Shown here one piece after another: positions 13,001 through 24,733 of a stretch of DNA of 64,000 bases. The stretch's first letter is position 1, and every line of letters begins with the position of its first letter. This DNA is from Paraphoma chrysanthemicola (lineage: Eukaryota > Ascomycota > Dothideomycetes > Pleosporales > Phaeosphaeriaceae). Both the position numbers and the translations under genes were made by a program. Under the pieces are notes generated by a model that saw nothing but the letters and a program-made list of their open reading frames with translations, was not told the DNA's origin and ran no database searches. The stretch lies in assembly GCA_020744225.1 (NCBI GenBank), contig JAGMWG010000003.1:558001-622000 (forward strand), given 5' to 3'.

Positions 13001-13690
13001 CACCAAGATCGAAGGCGAGATCACCAAAACCACGTCTGACGAAACAGCTGAAATGTTACTCAACGCTGAGAACGTCATCATCGTACGTCCTAACTCTATC
13101 TTACACTTTCTACTGCAGCATTACTAACCTACCCTCCTTCCAGGTTGTCGGCTACGGCATGGCCGTCGCAAAAGCGCAATACGCAATCGCCTCATTCGCC
13201 TCGATGCTCCGTTCCCGCGGCATAAACGTGCGTTTCGCAATTCACCCCGTCGCCGGCCGCATGCCAGGCCAATGCAACGTCTTGCTTGCCGAAGCCAGCG
13301 TGCCCTACGACATTGTTCTCGAAATGGATGAAATCAACGACGATTTCCCCGACACGGACCTCACGCTTGTTATCGGCGCAAACGACACGGTGAATCCGAT
13401 TGCGCTGGAGCCCGGCAGTGCGATTGCGGGAATGCCGGTGCTGCATGCGTGGAAGAGTAAGGGGGTTGTGATTATGAAGCGTGGCATGGCGAGTGGGTAT
13501 GCGGATGTGCCGAATCCGATGTTTTATATGGAGGGGACAAAGATGTTGTTTGGGGATGCGAGGGAGAGTTGTGATGGTAAGTTTTGCCCGTTTCCTTTTC
13601 TGGTGATAAATGGGATGATGTGAGAACGTTTTACTGACTTATGATTTAGCTATCAAACGCGCATTGGAGGAGAAGGTTAAGGGGCTGTGA
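10061..13690 (+). CDS. mitochondrial NAD(P) transhydrogenase, single-chain proton-translocating form
   Basis: Inner-membrane enzyme passing hydride from NADH to NADP+, driven by proton influx, so it supplies mitochondrial NADPH. Five exons: 10061-10989, 11048-11397, 11446-13082, 13144-13576 and 13650-13690, with in-phase joins giving 1129 residues. The first about 90 residues are Arg/Ser-rich with few acids, as in a mitochondrial presequence. Domain I (NAD-binding, alanine-dehydrogenase-like) starts at IGIPKESYPGERRVAI and includes VLVIGAGVAGLSAIATARRM. Domain II is the long hydrophobic part of exon 3. Domain III (NADP-binding) carries VVGYGMAVAKAQYAI, RMPGQCNVLLAEA and GANDTVNP. All three domains are intact in the order of the animal and fungal fused enzyme. 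The third intron falls just before domain III. Confidence 0.96.
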
Positions 13691-13859
13691 GTTGACTGAT
13701 GAGGATCGTGCAGTCCAGATATCTGGTCTGGAAGGCTAAGACATGTTGGATTTCCGAGGATGTTTCTGGATACGTCGCGCAAGGCATAGCAGCATCACAA
13801 TTACCCTTTTGCAAACCAAATTTATTCATTTCCACCTCTACACACCCCTCCCACATACC

Positions 13860-14517
13860 CTACTCATCCTTCCCAACCTTAATCTCAAGCACATCCTTCC
13901 CCGGCGCAACCTTTACCAACTCCAACACCGCCGCGAAATTCTCATCCGTGATGATCGTGTGCTTGGGCCACATGCTCGCATCCCTGCTCTTCGTGTCCCA
14001 GTGCATCTTGATCTCCTGGATCGTTTCCTTCTGGTCGGCTTTCTTGTGCTTGGCCATGACTATCTTGTGGTCAGCAGTATGTTCGTTATGCATGAGTAGA
14101 ATCGCGGACTGCAAGGATGGTGAAAGGAGTAATGGTTGGAAGACTACTCGTGTCGCCGCTTCGATGGCCGCGGATTCGACGCAATAGGATTACTCGCGAT
14201 CGGATCACTTTTGATCGGATTACTCGCAATCGGGTTACTCCTAACAGGATTACTCGCGATAGGATTGCTTCTAACCGGGTTCGAAGGAATCGGATTCGAC
14301 GGCGGCGCAGGCGTAGATTGTGTCATGGTACCAGAATATAGAAGATATATCAAAAGAATCAAGAAAGCTACGCACACTCTTCGCAGTTTGGACTACTTGC
14401 AATGGTAGCCGTGATCTGCTTGTTCAGCGCCTTGAGCGTGGGCTTGCTTGATGTATCGAGCAAGATAACCTCGTGCCTGTTTGACGGCGGGAGCGTGAAG
14501 ACGAGGGGAATGGACAT
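13860..14517 (-). CDS. small unrecognised protein; proposed intron holds a minisatellite
   Basis: Proposed two-exon reverse-strand gene: exon 1 14376-14517, exon 2 13860-14059, 113 residues. Exon 1 begins MSIPLVFTLPPSNRHEVILL and ends SSPNCEE. Exon 2 begins MAKHKKADQKETIQEIKMHW and ends KVAPGKDVLEIKVGKDE. Joining donor GTGCGT to acceptor GATAG (CTGAC branch point upstream) keeps frame and gives one compact, charged, non-repetitive sequence. The intron would be 316 nt, long for this window, because it contains the 15-bp repeat array at 14171-14300. Alternatively the repeats are translated (SNPIA-type repeats are open on this strand), but I found no in-frame splice to exon 2. I recognise no family. 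Confidence 0.4.
14171..14300. repeat. 15-bp minisatellite, about eight diverged copies
   Basis: Units close to GGATTACTCGCGATC follow one another, with units near 14188, 14203, 14218, 14233, 14248 and 14263 easiest to see. Because 15 is a multiple of three, the array is open in frames on both strands (SNPIA-like on the reverse, RNRIT-like on the forward), which explains the long open frames here. Confidence 0.8.
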
Positions 14518-15154
14518 GATTTATAGCTGCGTGTCGTGCGGGTCAGATGGGTGGGAAAAAATGGATTTTGAAAGGATCGTTGCTAATGTCGAGATAGTGG
14601 TTTGAGGTTGATGGAGATGGGGACGACGAAAGGCCCTTCTTTTGTTGCTTGTGAGGTAGGTATTTCAAGCTTGACAGCCATGTGCGACGGTGATGTACGT
14701 CATTGGCAAGGGTTCACGACGCGGTGCGGATCTGCGATTCGCGAGCGTTGGACAGGGGTCGGAACGTGGCTTCCCCGCCAATACGAGGCTTCTGATCGCT
14801 CAATCACATAGTTTGGTGATGAATTTGAAGAGATGTTTTCCTATCCGCTCCTGAGTACCACAATGGTCCTCCTGATGCCACGTGTGCAAACTATATCCAT
14901 ACAGAAAACATTACTTGAAAGCGAAACTCCGAGCTCGCGCACCAGCCATTGGCGGCGACGTGAGATGCCATACATGAAATGGAGGGTATCCGAAAAATGA
15001 ACCGACTTGCCAACCCGGGAAGTACCAGGAACCAATAAAAGAGACGCCATTAAACGTGAAATAACCTAGCCTTCACTACCTTTTTGGGCGCGGTAACGAG
15101 AAGGGCCGCACATGCGGGTGGGAGAGAAGAGCCCAAAAGGAAGCAACGACTCAT
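14518..15154. other. intergenic
   Basis: Upstream of the small reverse-strand gene and downstream of the Cti6 gene. No gene or RNA seen. Confidence 0.5.
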
Positions 15155-17107
15155 CTACTTGTCGCTTGGATTCGAGATCATTTGTTGCCAATGAACGAGG
15201 TCTCGGCTCAGGTCATCCATCATCTGTGTGGTGCTGAGGTGCTTGAACTTGTCCAGGTCGCCAATTTCGTCCTTGACATCGTCCGGAGGCGTTGCACCGT
15301 TCGTAAGTGTAGCTGCAGCTTGGACAGCCAAAGAAGAGACAGACTTCTCGCCTGCCATCTCAACCTGCCGCTGAGCAATGTAATTTTGCATGGCGCCAGC
15401 CGGTCGTCGTATGTCATTCCAGGAGAGTTTTTGTAGTCTCCAGTTCTTTGATTTGACTGGTTTCCCTCCTGGCGCTCCATCACTGCTATCATGTCCGTTG
15501 CTTACGCCGTTCGCGCCGCTCGGCTGAGGTGAGTTGGGTGCGTCACCTGCAGGCGATGCGCCGTTTGTGGCAGGGGCAGTATCTCGTGAGTACTGATTCC
15601 GACCGAGCCGGCCACGGGCTTTCTGTGGGGGACGACCGCCTCTTCGTGCTGGTGGCGCGGGCTTCAAATCTGTGGAAGCGACATCGGGAGCTGCCGGTTC
15701 AACGACTAATGGTGCCATTGGGGTCTCGTATTGAGGTACGGGGTCGGGCGTGGGCTCAGAGTTATCGAGTTCTAGAGGGGGTGAGCTTTGGTCTCGGGTA
15801 ATCATGGGCATTACATACCGTCCGCTTTCCTGCGCTCTGCACGGCCTTTCCGCCTGTTTGCAGCTTCAGTGCGCTCCTTTTCTCGTTCCTTCTCACGCTG
15901 CTCCTTCTGGTGCTGGCTACGTGCTGCAGCACCGCGTGGTTTCTGCTTGGGCGCAGATGCTCTTGTGCTGTCGTCTTCGGACTCCAGAACAGGCGATCCG
16001 CTAGGCGATCGAGAGCCAGTGCGCTGGCGTTTGACTTCTGGTTTGATCCTGCGGCAAAGCTCGTCAGCGCCCGTTCTTGCTTGAAGGATGTTGCAGCAAG
16101 CGACTCACTCCTCGCTATCCTCGCGGCTCCGCTTCTTGCGGTTGCCCGACTCTGACTCGGGCGCGCCCTCTTGCTTGCTCTCCTCAATGACCTTCCTGAG
16201 CACCTCATCCTCATCGTATGCAGCCCTGCTGTTCATAGTGGATCTTCGTTTGCCAAATGAATCCACGCTAGCGCGAGAATTGCGATCCTTGTCTCTGCCG
16301 GACTGTCTCTCGCCGTCTTTCGATACAGACGATTTCCGGCCCTTGCCGTGTTGTGAGTCGTAGACGGGGAGGTAGCGAGAGTATTTTTGACTGCAGGAGA
16401 ACATGTCAGCGTACTGTTCTGAATGATTGCCTAGTGTCTGGTCGTAGGCAGGCGTCGTTTGGCCACCTTGGCGATGCATCGCAGTGGCAGCCAAAGTCGA
16501 TCCGGAGGCAATGCGAATGCCTAGAGAGAGCTCGTACGTACCCTTTCGAACTTGTCGTGACCTTGTGAAGGTCTTTTCTGCATTCCTCGCAGAAGTACTC
16601 GTCGGGGCTGGCTTCCTCCTGCATGATGCCGACGCAACCACCATGCTGCCAGACTTTGCAGATGTCGCATTGGATGAACAAGCCACCTAGATCGTCACCT
16701 TGAGCGTCAGAGTCTGTTGGGGCAGAACTAGACTTGCCAGCATCCGACGGCGGACCCGGGTACTCTTGGTAGCCACACACGCAGCGTGTGATCTCGTCTT
16801 CCTCGGCTATGTCGTCTTCGAGCTCATCGTCGAGCTTGGCCGTGTCGTCTTCGTCGACGTCTTGTTCGCGTGTTCGGCGTCGGGTCAGCGGCGGTTCGAT
16901 CTGCGAGCCGCGAGGGGGCTCTTCGGGCTCTTCTGACGAGAGCGAATGCGGGGTCAACGACTTTTGCGGCGACGACTGCTTGTTGGTCGTTCTTCCGGCA
17001 CGATCAGTGCGCGCTGACGAGACGGAGGACGAAGAGGTGCTGTGTGCCGTCGCGACGCTCGGTGGGGGCTGGGTGGTGCGCGCTCGCGATGAACGGCGCG
17101 GTGACAT
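15155..17107 (-). CDS. cti6: PHD-finger protein Cti6-like, Rpd3L histone deacetylase complex
   Basis: Chromatin protein expected to read histone tails for the Rpd3L deacetylase complex. Four exons on the reverse strand: 16542-17107, 16109-16390, 15819-16048 and 15155-15771, giving 564 residues. The N-terminus is Ser/Arg-rich, followed by an acidic stretch. A C4HC3 PHD finger spans residues 109-176 (C109, C111, C147, C150, H155, C158, C173, C176), ending CEECRKDLHK. After the finger come YSRYLPVYDSQ and RNSRASVDSFGKRRSTMNSR, a pattern typical of fungal Cti6. A Lys/Arg/Glu-rich coiled segment (exon 3) precedes the C-terminal WRLQKLSWNDIRRPAGAM block. The third intron (15772-15818) is fixed by frame. 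The Cti6 name rests on domain order, not on an alignment. Confidence 0.82.
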
Positions 17108-18054
17108 TATGGCAGGATTGACGCTCTCGAGAGAGCCGCAGCGTTGCGCGAATGCCTCTGCACGAAGCGGGAGGTGGAGGATGACGCTGAGTGCGCCCGT
17201 TGGAGGACTGGTAGGACAGGGTGAGAATGACACAAGAGAGCCAATTCAAGCGGGCACCAAGCTGGTACAGAGCTGATACGTGGGGCTGTGGTCGCGATCG
17301 TGCTGGGATTCGCGATTGTAACACTCAGGACGGCGTGGGCGTGGACTGCGGGAGCGCTGCGGTGACGCTGCAGATGCGGAGAGGACGGGAAAAGCTCCCA
17401 CGAGCTTCACAGAGCGGCGACAGTGTGGATTGGCGACGACAGAGAGATGGTGTGGGGCAACGGAAACATGGTCTGCAGTCGAGGACGTGTCTAGGGCGCG
17501 GTGCCGGAGCAATGATGCGGGAGGAGAGGAGCTGGCCGGCGAGGAGCAAAATCGCCGAGTCCCTTCACCCCAGCAGTAGCGGGCGGACGCGAAGTGACTG
17601 ACCGCCCGCGAATACTGCCGGCACGTGACCCACGCCTGCGGAGGGTGCCTTCTCCCTCGGCACCGCCTGGTCGGGCTCATTTTGGAGGCTGGGACGAAAA
17701 AGGTCGAGGGATAGCAGATGGCTGCATCTCCGCATCTTTGCAGAGCTCAACAGCAGTATTGAGCGAGGAAGAGGGGTGCAGGCGCTGCTGGCAGGAACGG
17801 GCGGTGACAGAGGTGTCGCGATTCAAAGCCGAAGAAGCGCGCTTACCTAGCTCGCTCCTCCTGATTCGTACGAGGGTCTCTGCGCGCTGATTGGAACACC
17901 ACGTCACTCGACCATTTTACATCACAACGCCAATATTTGCATTCTCAAGATCTGAATGTGGACAAGATTGATTATATGTATTCTTGTGCAACGAACCCAT
18001 GTATGCAAACTATGTCGACTCTTCCGCTCACTTTGGTATCATTACATCAATCGC
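17108..18054. other. promoter side of the Cti6 gene and 3' flank of catalase
   Basis: Both neighbours are on the reverse strand, so this holds the Cti6 promoter and the end of catalase. Open frames here are reflections of GC-rich sequence with no domain. No RNA gene seen. Confidence 0.5.
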
Positions 18055-19875
18055 TTACTGAACAGTCACCGCGTGTGTCCCCTTCAACGGCGCACCGTTT
18101 GCACCCTTCTTATCCACGGCATTGGCAGCCGGTCGCAGTTTAGCGTCCTTGGTCATGCCGTTGATCGTGCCGTTGAAGGTAAGGCCCTTAATACCATCAT
18201 AACCCTTCTCGCCTGTCGCCTTCTCTAGACGGCTCGCCATATCTTCAGATACTTCTCTGAAGATAGAGATCTGACGTCTGATAATCTCCTTATCAGTGCA
18301 GTTCTCCATGTGGCCGCTGATGTTGCTGATCCATCGCTCGCGGGCAGGCTCGTCGAAAACCTTCTCCCACAATGCGCGGGGTGCGTTGAAGTCTTCGGGC
18401 CTGATCTCCGTCAAGAAGGTGACAGCCTTGCCAGTGAACTGGTTGTGCACCTGGTCAACGTTGACCTTGCGCTCGCGGAAACCCACAGGCTCGATCGATG
18501 ATAGATAGTTGGGACGAGATCCCTGGTTGTAGAACGCCATGTTGCCATCGCGCTGGAAGTTAGCCATGCGGTATGGGACACGAGGCTGGTTGACCGGCAG
18601 CTGCTGGTAGTTGGCGCCAATGCGGTGACGGTGGGTATCTGGGTACGAGAAGAGACGGGACTGGAGGACAGGGTCCACCGAGGGCTCAATACCGGGCACG
18701 AGATGCGACGGGCTAAAGGCAATCTGCTCGATCTCGGCGAAGTAATTTCGCACATTCTCGTTCAAGATGAACTCGCCAACCTTGCGCAGTGGGAATTGAC
18801 CCTGTGGCCAGACGTGTGTCAGGTCAAAGACGTTGATGCCCTGTTTCTCCCAGACCTCCTCGGCCTCTGTGGCGGTCATCGTCTGAACCATGACGTCCCA
18901 GCCGGGGAAGTCGCCCTTCTCAATAGAGTTGTACAGGTCCTTTGTCGAGTAGTCTGGGCCGTAACTGAACGAGTCCTCCTGTGTGATGAAGCCAGTGCCC
19001 TGCTTCGACTTGAAGTGGAGCTGCATGTACACCCAATCGCCGTTCTTGTTGACGAGCTTGTGTGTGTGGCCAATGTAACCATGCATCTTGCGGTAGCCGT
19101 CTGGGATACCACGGTCACCAAACAGGATCATAAACTGATGGACTGATTCGGGGTTCTGCGATGCGTAGTCCCAGAACAGTGTTGAATCGTCGGCGTGTGT
19201 GAGATGTGTCGCGGGATGGCGCTTTTGTGCTATTGATGGTCAGTAACTGTACCATGGTTGCTTGTTCAAGGGGTACGAACTGTGAATGAAGTGTGGGAAC
19301 TTGGCGGCGTCGCGCAGGAAGAAGACTGGCGTGTTATTTGCAACAACATCCCAATTGCCCTCTGCAGTCCTGAACTTGACTGAGAAACCTCTGGGGTCAC
19401 GAGCGCAATCGTGCGAACCAGACTCTCCACCGACGGTAGAGAACCGGACTGACACTGGGCATGTCTTGCCGGCCTGGAAGATGTCTGCCATGCAGAGATC
19501 ATCCAAGGGATCGGTCGTCTTGTAATATCCATGGGCGCCAGCACCCTTGGCATGGACGACTCGCTCGGGAATGCGTTCACGATCGAAATGCGAGAGCAAG
19601 TCAATCAGGTGAAAGTCTTGGAGGAGGAGAGGACCGCCCTCGCCGCCGCGCTGGACCTCATATGGATGAGGGTAGGGGACGCCATTGCTGGTGGTGTAGA
19701 CAGTCTCCTGGCTTGTTGCGCCACGGTCGTCGTTGTAGTTGCGGTACGAGTCGCCTTGCTGGTGGCCAGTGGCAGTGTGGGCGCTATCGCCATTGCTGTA
19801 TCCGTTTGCGTTTCCGTTCATATTGGGCAACGCTGATTTAATAGTGGAAATGATAGATTGGGGGATTTGTGACAT
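18055..19875 (-). CDS. monofunctional heme catalase
   Basis: Breaks hydrogen peroxide into water and oxygen. Two exons: 19281-19875 and 18055-19229, with a 51-nt intron (GTTCGT ... CTGACCATCAATAG), give 589 residues. The intron splits the conserved FIHTQKR segment. Catalytic His is H108 in RVVHAKGAGAHGYY, the distal Asn is in VVANNTPVFF, and the heme-ligand Tyr lies in RLFSYPDTHRHRIG. About 80 residues of Asn/Gly/Ser-rich sequence precede the core. There is no secretion signal and no C-terminal SKL (it ends HAVTVQ), so a cytosolic enzyme of the small-subunit type is likely, though peroxisomal import by another route is possible. The start is the ATG at 19875, the first in frame. Confidence 0.96.
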
Positions 19876-21320
19876 TTTAGAGAGCGACTGTACGCCCAAT
19901 GTTTCCTCTTATACTAGGGTAGTCCCATCGATGATGTCGCCCCCCGCGACTAGGAGCTTTTCTTCGAGCATTCCATCATCGGGGACAACGTGGGACACGC
20001 TCGATGACGCTTAGAAAGATCTCGCTACCTCATCCTATCACCAGGGATGCGCACGGCAGTCCAGACCGGAATTCGACATGGGAAATAACACAATCGCCCG
20101 ATGTGCTTGCAGTTGTCGATGTTTGCCGATAGATCTAAAATCGGCAATGACAACGGCGTCGCGCTCATTGGCCGGATTCCGTTGTTTTTGGCCTCGCGCC
20201 TTTCTCAAATGCAGTAGTCAGCACGGCTGGAGGCTGGAGATTACCAATGGTTCTGCGGCGGGGACGATAGCGGCCACCCTACGCGTTGTGACGCGGTGTC
20301 AGCCTGCCGCGACGTGCAGAAGATGGCGCTTGATCGATGGTCGGCCGGGATCTTTCTCCTGACGTCACTATGGCGATTTGAAGCGCAGAATAGAATTCCA
20401 TGAGTGCACAAGGCTCGGCACTTGGGTCTTTGATTGCCACTGCACGCGAGAATATGGAGGGGCAATGTCTCCCTTTAAGACTTTCCTGATACCTGTCCTT
20501 GTATGAAGTACACCAGCAGATGCACGCTGGGTGTTGCGCAACGCACGTTCTTACTAAGGGAACGCAGCTAGCTTCAGCATGCTGACGAAGTGAACACATT
20601 TCTCTTATGCTTGATCAACCTGCGACGTCGCCTACATGCTTGCGACTTTCTCAATTGCAGTGCTCTAGTGTTATTGTGCAGAAGAACAATTCTAGCGCGG
20701 TTTCATCCTCAGGCAGCGCCGTGAGGTGGCTCAATCCCGCCAACGACTGCTCAACTGGAGTGGAGCAGCATGCTCCGATCGCACTCTATGTGAAGAAGCG
20801 GCGCCTGACGAGCACTGAAGCGGTAGCACGCATCGGATGCCAGCACCGAACGGGTTTACGAGATGCCAGAAGAGAGCTACCCCACAGTCTTTACCAAACT
20901 TCATCGGTGTGCGACCGGCTGTTGTCGTTCCATGTTCCACAAGTCGGTATTAAGCACTATCGATAAGCTGCAAAACCTGGGTCACACGGCACCATGCTCA
21001 ATTAAGCACGTGTTGCTGATTGGTGGGCACGTCCTACTTCATTTGGGAAGCGACTTTAAACACACACCACTGCCGGAATCTGGGGTCGACTTTTCCATCT
21101 ATTCACCCTACGTCGACGCGCAATGGGTACTTTTGGGGTGCGGACGCTAGGACGGCGTTCGAGCTCGTGTAGACTTAATCCATATGACACCCAGCCAAAG
21201 TTGACCTGGTTTCGAGGACATTTCGCTTTGCACCCATCAGAAAAGTGATGATGTTCTAGACAAGCGACGCGTATTGTTAACTATCCGCAATCGACGCTCC
21301 GAATTGCCACCTACTCCGGG
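19876..21320. other. divergent intergenic region between catalase and a BTB gene
   Basis: About 1.4 kb shared upstream region. Open frames up to 119 codons are present but without recognisable domains or splice structure. No gene is called. Confidence 0.5.
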
Positions 21321-22385
21321 ATGTTTGTTACCGCGTCAGGCCTGGAGCTCTACGGCCGGGCGAACCGGTACAGCGCCAGTCGACCAGAAACGGCGTCTCG
21401 CCTTTCGACCACTTCGTCGGATGCATCATCACTACATCGGACATCTTCGATTGCTTCGAATGCTTCGACTTCGGCCTCATCTGTTGCATCAGTTCACACG
21501 AAAAGACGGCCGCAGCACCGCAAAGCACCGTCCGGCAGCTCTTTCCATTTTCTGCGACCCTTCCACAGGAAGGCGCAGAGTGAACCACACGCACAACTCC
21601 CGCCTCCACCCCCACCACCGGCGCCAACTTCTTCACCACGGGAAAAGCAGCCACCCCCACGGCCTCGACGACCATCGCAAGAGGCGCAGCGATGGAGTGA
21701 GCCCCCACCCGTTTTGCCCACCATCCGTCCTTCGAACACGCAATGGCAGTGCTCGGACTTGGTGGTCAAATGCAAGGACGATGTGTACCATGTAGATCGC
21801 AGCATCATGAGCTACCAGTCGAAGTGGTTTGCAAGGATATGTTCCATCATGAGAACTCCTGTAAGGACCATGCGCTACAACGTCGATATTCTCGCGGCTA
21901 ACGAGAGGTAGAAAGCTTCTAAGAGCGTCATTGATCTCAGCGCCGATGATTCGGACGCCGTCGCAGCCATGATGCAGTACTGCTATCAGCTCGATTACAC
22001 AGACAGATCCGCTGACATTATTCCCGAAGTGGACGAGACTTCTGATCTACGTCCGCACGTCAATGTGTATATGCTGGCTGAGCGCTACGGCATGGCTGGA
22101 CTGAAGCAACTTGCACTCCAGAAGTTCGATGACTTAGCAAAGATTGCCCTCACAGTCAACGGCAGCGAGGTGCAGATGTTGGAGGCTGTCCGCTCAATCT
22201 ACGCCCCCTCGCGACGCGCGAATGCCGATGAGTTAAGGCATGTCATTGTCAAGATATGTGCCGATCACGTGCAAGGCTTCATCTCTGGCAGCCACACCAC
22301 TATGGCTCTCGTGTTTGAGTCCATGGACGAGCTGCCGGAATTTAGATCGGATCTCTTCGAGGAGATGGCCTCACGGTGGAAGTAG
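21321..22385 (+). CDS. BTB/POZ-domain protein 1
   Basis: Two exons, 21321-21860 and 21912-22385, joined in phase 0, give 337 residues. The intron (GTAAGG ... GCTAAC ... GGTAG, 51 nt) removes an apparent TAG at 21909-21911 and joins CSIMRTP to KASKSVIDLSADD, restoring the normal BTB order. The BTB fold runs from WQCSDLVVKCKDDVYHVDRS to AVAAMMQYCYQLDY and LAERYGMAGLKQLAL (about residues 140-255). The N-terminal 140 residues are Ser/Pro-rich and basic with a run of prolines. Fungal BTB proteins of this size are mostly protein-interaction adaptors, possibly for Cul3-type ubiquitin ligases; no partner domain is present here. Confidence 0.82.
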
Positions 22386-22801
22386 AACGGTACTCCCTCG
22401 GCGTCGCTCCAAGAAGTAGAGGGGACATACGTGAATCCCCTCACTCACTTTGGCAGTATGGGAGCTTTCACTACCATTCTTCTTGTTTTCCATCTCTTAT
22501 GTCGGAAAAGCATTTGATTGGTGTTCTTCAAGCGGGCGCCAGACTAGTCACTACCGATTTGCATTCACTCTACTGTCATGACGCTAGATCAATTCGTCTT
22601 CACCTCGACTGTTTGTGTCGAGCTATTTTGCATAGCGTTCCGGCGCGTCATCAAGCGCGTGTCACGCGCCAATACCGCGTCAATCCACATTCACTTTGAA
22701 ATAGCGACTATATAGAACTATCCCAATTCCTATGCTCAGCTTGTCGCTGTAATCTCATCAATCTCAGCACCAAGAGCCGCCCTACTAATCTGGAAGCCAG
22801 C
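22386..22801. other. intergenic between the two BTB genes
   Basis: About 415 bases, no gene seen; it holds the end of the first and the promoter of the second BTB gene. Confidence 0.5.
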
Positions 22802-24248
22802 ATGGATCGGCTTGAAAGGAAACGCGGCTTCAGCCAGGTATCCCAGGCCAGCAGAAAAGCACAGTCAATTCGCCAAACCCAGGTGCCAAAGACCGCCACT
22901 GCGACCGACATGCCTTCGCCCAGATTCTGTTCACCTGCCTGGGTGGAAGGCCCAGACAAAGAGAACTGCAGTCCGATCGGCCAGGTCAACGAGGATCTCC
23001 TTTTCTACACTAGCACGCTGCAGCCAAACTTCCACTACCCGATTGGCCTTACTCCTTTCCCACCCGAGCGTCTCGAGCATAACACTATCCGCAATCGTCC
23101 GCTTCAGGCTTTGACGGAAATGCCTACGAATGGTACTCAGGCCGCAAACTACACACCGCTACCCGTTGGTCAAGATCCATTTGTCCCCGACCTGAGCTTG
23201 GACTACAGTTCTCTCGTTGATCACAACGTGCTCGCTTACATCAGTACCGAGTCTAGTTTCACGATCCATGAGGATCAATTCATGATGGAGGACATCATGG
23301 CGACGGCCGGTCCACTAACACCGAGTGAGCTGAATATCCAAAACTTGTCGTTGCTCGACATGCCCAAGCGCGCGCTCCCAGAAGTTCCTCTCCGTCCTGT
23401 GGTCAAGCAGAATCGCACCAGTGTCCATGAAACTCCTACGTCCGACTGGGAAGGGTATATCTGGTATTCTCCATCAATATCAACTACGCTAACACACTGA
23501 CAGCGCGTTGCCCACCATCAGCCCCAACGACATCATTATCATCTTCGCCAAAGGCAAACAAGCCCTCAAAGTCGACAAATATCTTCTCTGCGCAGCGTCG
23601 CGCTACTTCAGCAGCATTCTCAATGGCCCATTTCCGGTAAGTTGTAGCCCACCTACCCCATCCCCATCATCTCAAACCCATACTAACACGTCCCTCTAGC
23701 CCAACCAGACCTTGATCCTCCGTCTCCGCAACGACTTCCCGCACGCCATCACAACGATGCTTGAATTCATCAACACAGGAACATACACTTTCTCGCTCAC
23801 CATGAAAGCCGAACATCCACACATCACGCTTCTCGATCTGCACGCGCACATGTACATCATCGGCACGAAATACGATATCCCGGACCTCGTAAGCTACGCA
23901 ATGACGCAGTACCTCATGGTTGCGCAAATGTGTCTCAGCATGCACACTGAGCCTAGAGCCGGTCAGACGTCCGCAGCAACGATCGAGGCGGCGCATATCG
24001 TCGTTGGCCAGTTTGTGGACTCGTTGGCACTGGTATGGCGGGGTACGTGTGGGAGTAATGATGAACTGAGGGTTGGGGTGCTAGAATTGATCAAGGGTGA
24101 TGTAAATCGCTTGTTAAGGTTTCCGGGGTTCGTGGCGTTGATGAGGGGACTGGATGAGTTGAGGGACGATGTGGTGGACAGTTTGAAGGAGGATGGGTTT
24201 GAGGTTTGGAGTCGTGGTGCGTGGAGGGGTGGAGTGAAGTTTGCTTGA
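22802..24248 (+). CDS. BTB/POZ-domain protein 2
   Basis: Three exons, 22802-23454, 23504-23636 and 23700-24248, with in-phase introns of 49 and 63 nt, give 444 residues. The first 215 residues are a Pro/Ser/Asn-rich linker without a known domain. The BTB fold starts in exon 2 at ISPNDIIIIFAKGKQALKVD and KYLLCAASRYFSSILNGPF, and continues in exon 3 with MLEFINTGTYTF and LHAHMYIIGTKYDIPDLVSY. The C-terminal part is helical. It lies 416 bases after, and on the same strand as, BTB protein 1, but the linkers differ, so recent tandem duplication is not obvious. Confidence 0.82.
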
Positions 24249-24733
24249 GGCCACGTCGAGACATAGGTAGATGTGAGGAATGGACGTGAGGGAAGTTGGG
24301 TTTTCTTGGGATGATGCATACAGAAGGTTTGGACAGTGTTTGAACATGCGGGGATACTGCGAGCACCGAGATGAGAATATGCTCACGAGGCCTCTTTTCG
24401 ATTGTATGGCATGATGGAGCGCTGGTATAGCCATGTCATCCGCGTGTGCAGCATCGGAGGTTACAACGGGCCGATCACCACACCGTTCATCCGAAGCCGA
24501 TTTCTCAATACTGAAGCTCTATTGAAAGTACCTTGGAACTTGATTGAGCTTACCCTATTCAGTCAAATGTGGATCGGACTTATGCTGGAGTTACGCGGGC
24601 TTAGCATGTCGTGAAGATCAGATCACGTGCGCCACCAAGACATCGTAATTCTGAGATTGATACAAAGGCAGCTGCTCAGACAGTTACGGATCCACTGATT
24701 CATAAGCTTGAAGCCAGAATATACACACTCGCG
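24249..24733. other. intergenic
   Basis: No gene seen. The open frame of the next gene extends upstream to 24611, but the residues before 24734 do not look like oxidoreductase sequence. Confidence 0.5.

Noticed and set aside
14171..14300. Possible CRISPR-like array
   Set aside because: The 15-bp units are back to back without spacers, in a eukaryotic genome; it is a minisatellite.
18296..19841. Forward-strand open frames over catalase
   Set aside because: They mirror the catalase codons on the reverse strand and carry no domain.
21861..21911. Apparent premature TAG in the first BTB gene
   Set aside because: A 51-nt GT-AG intron with a GCTAAC branch point removes the stop exactly and rejoins a normal BTB sequence.
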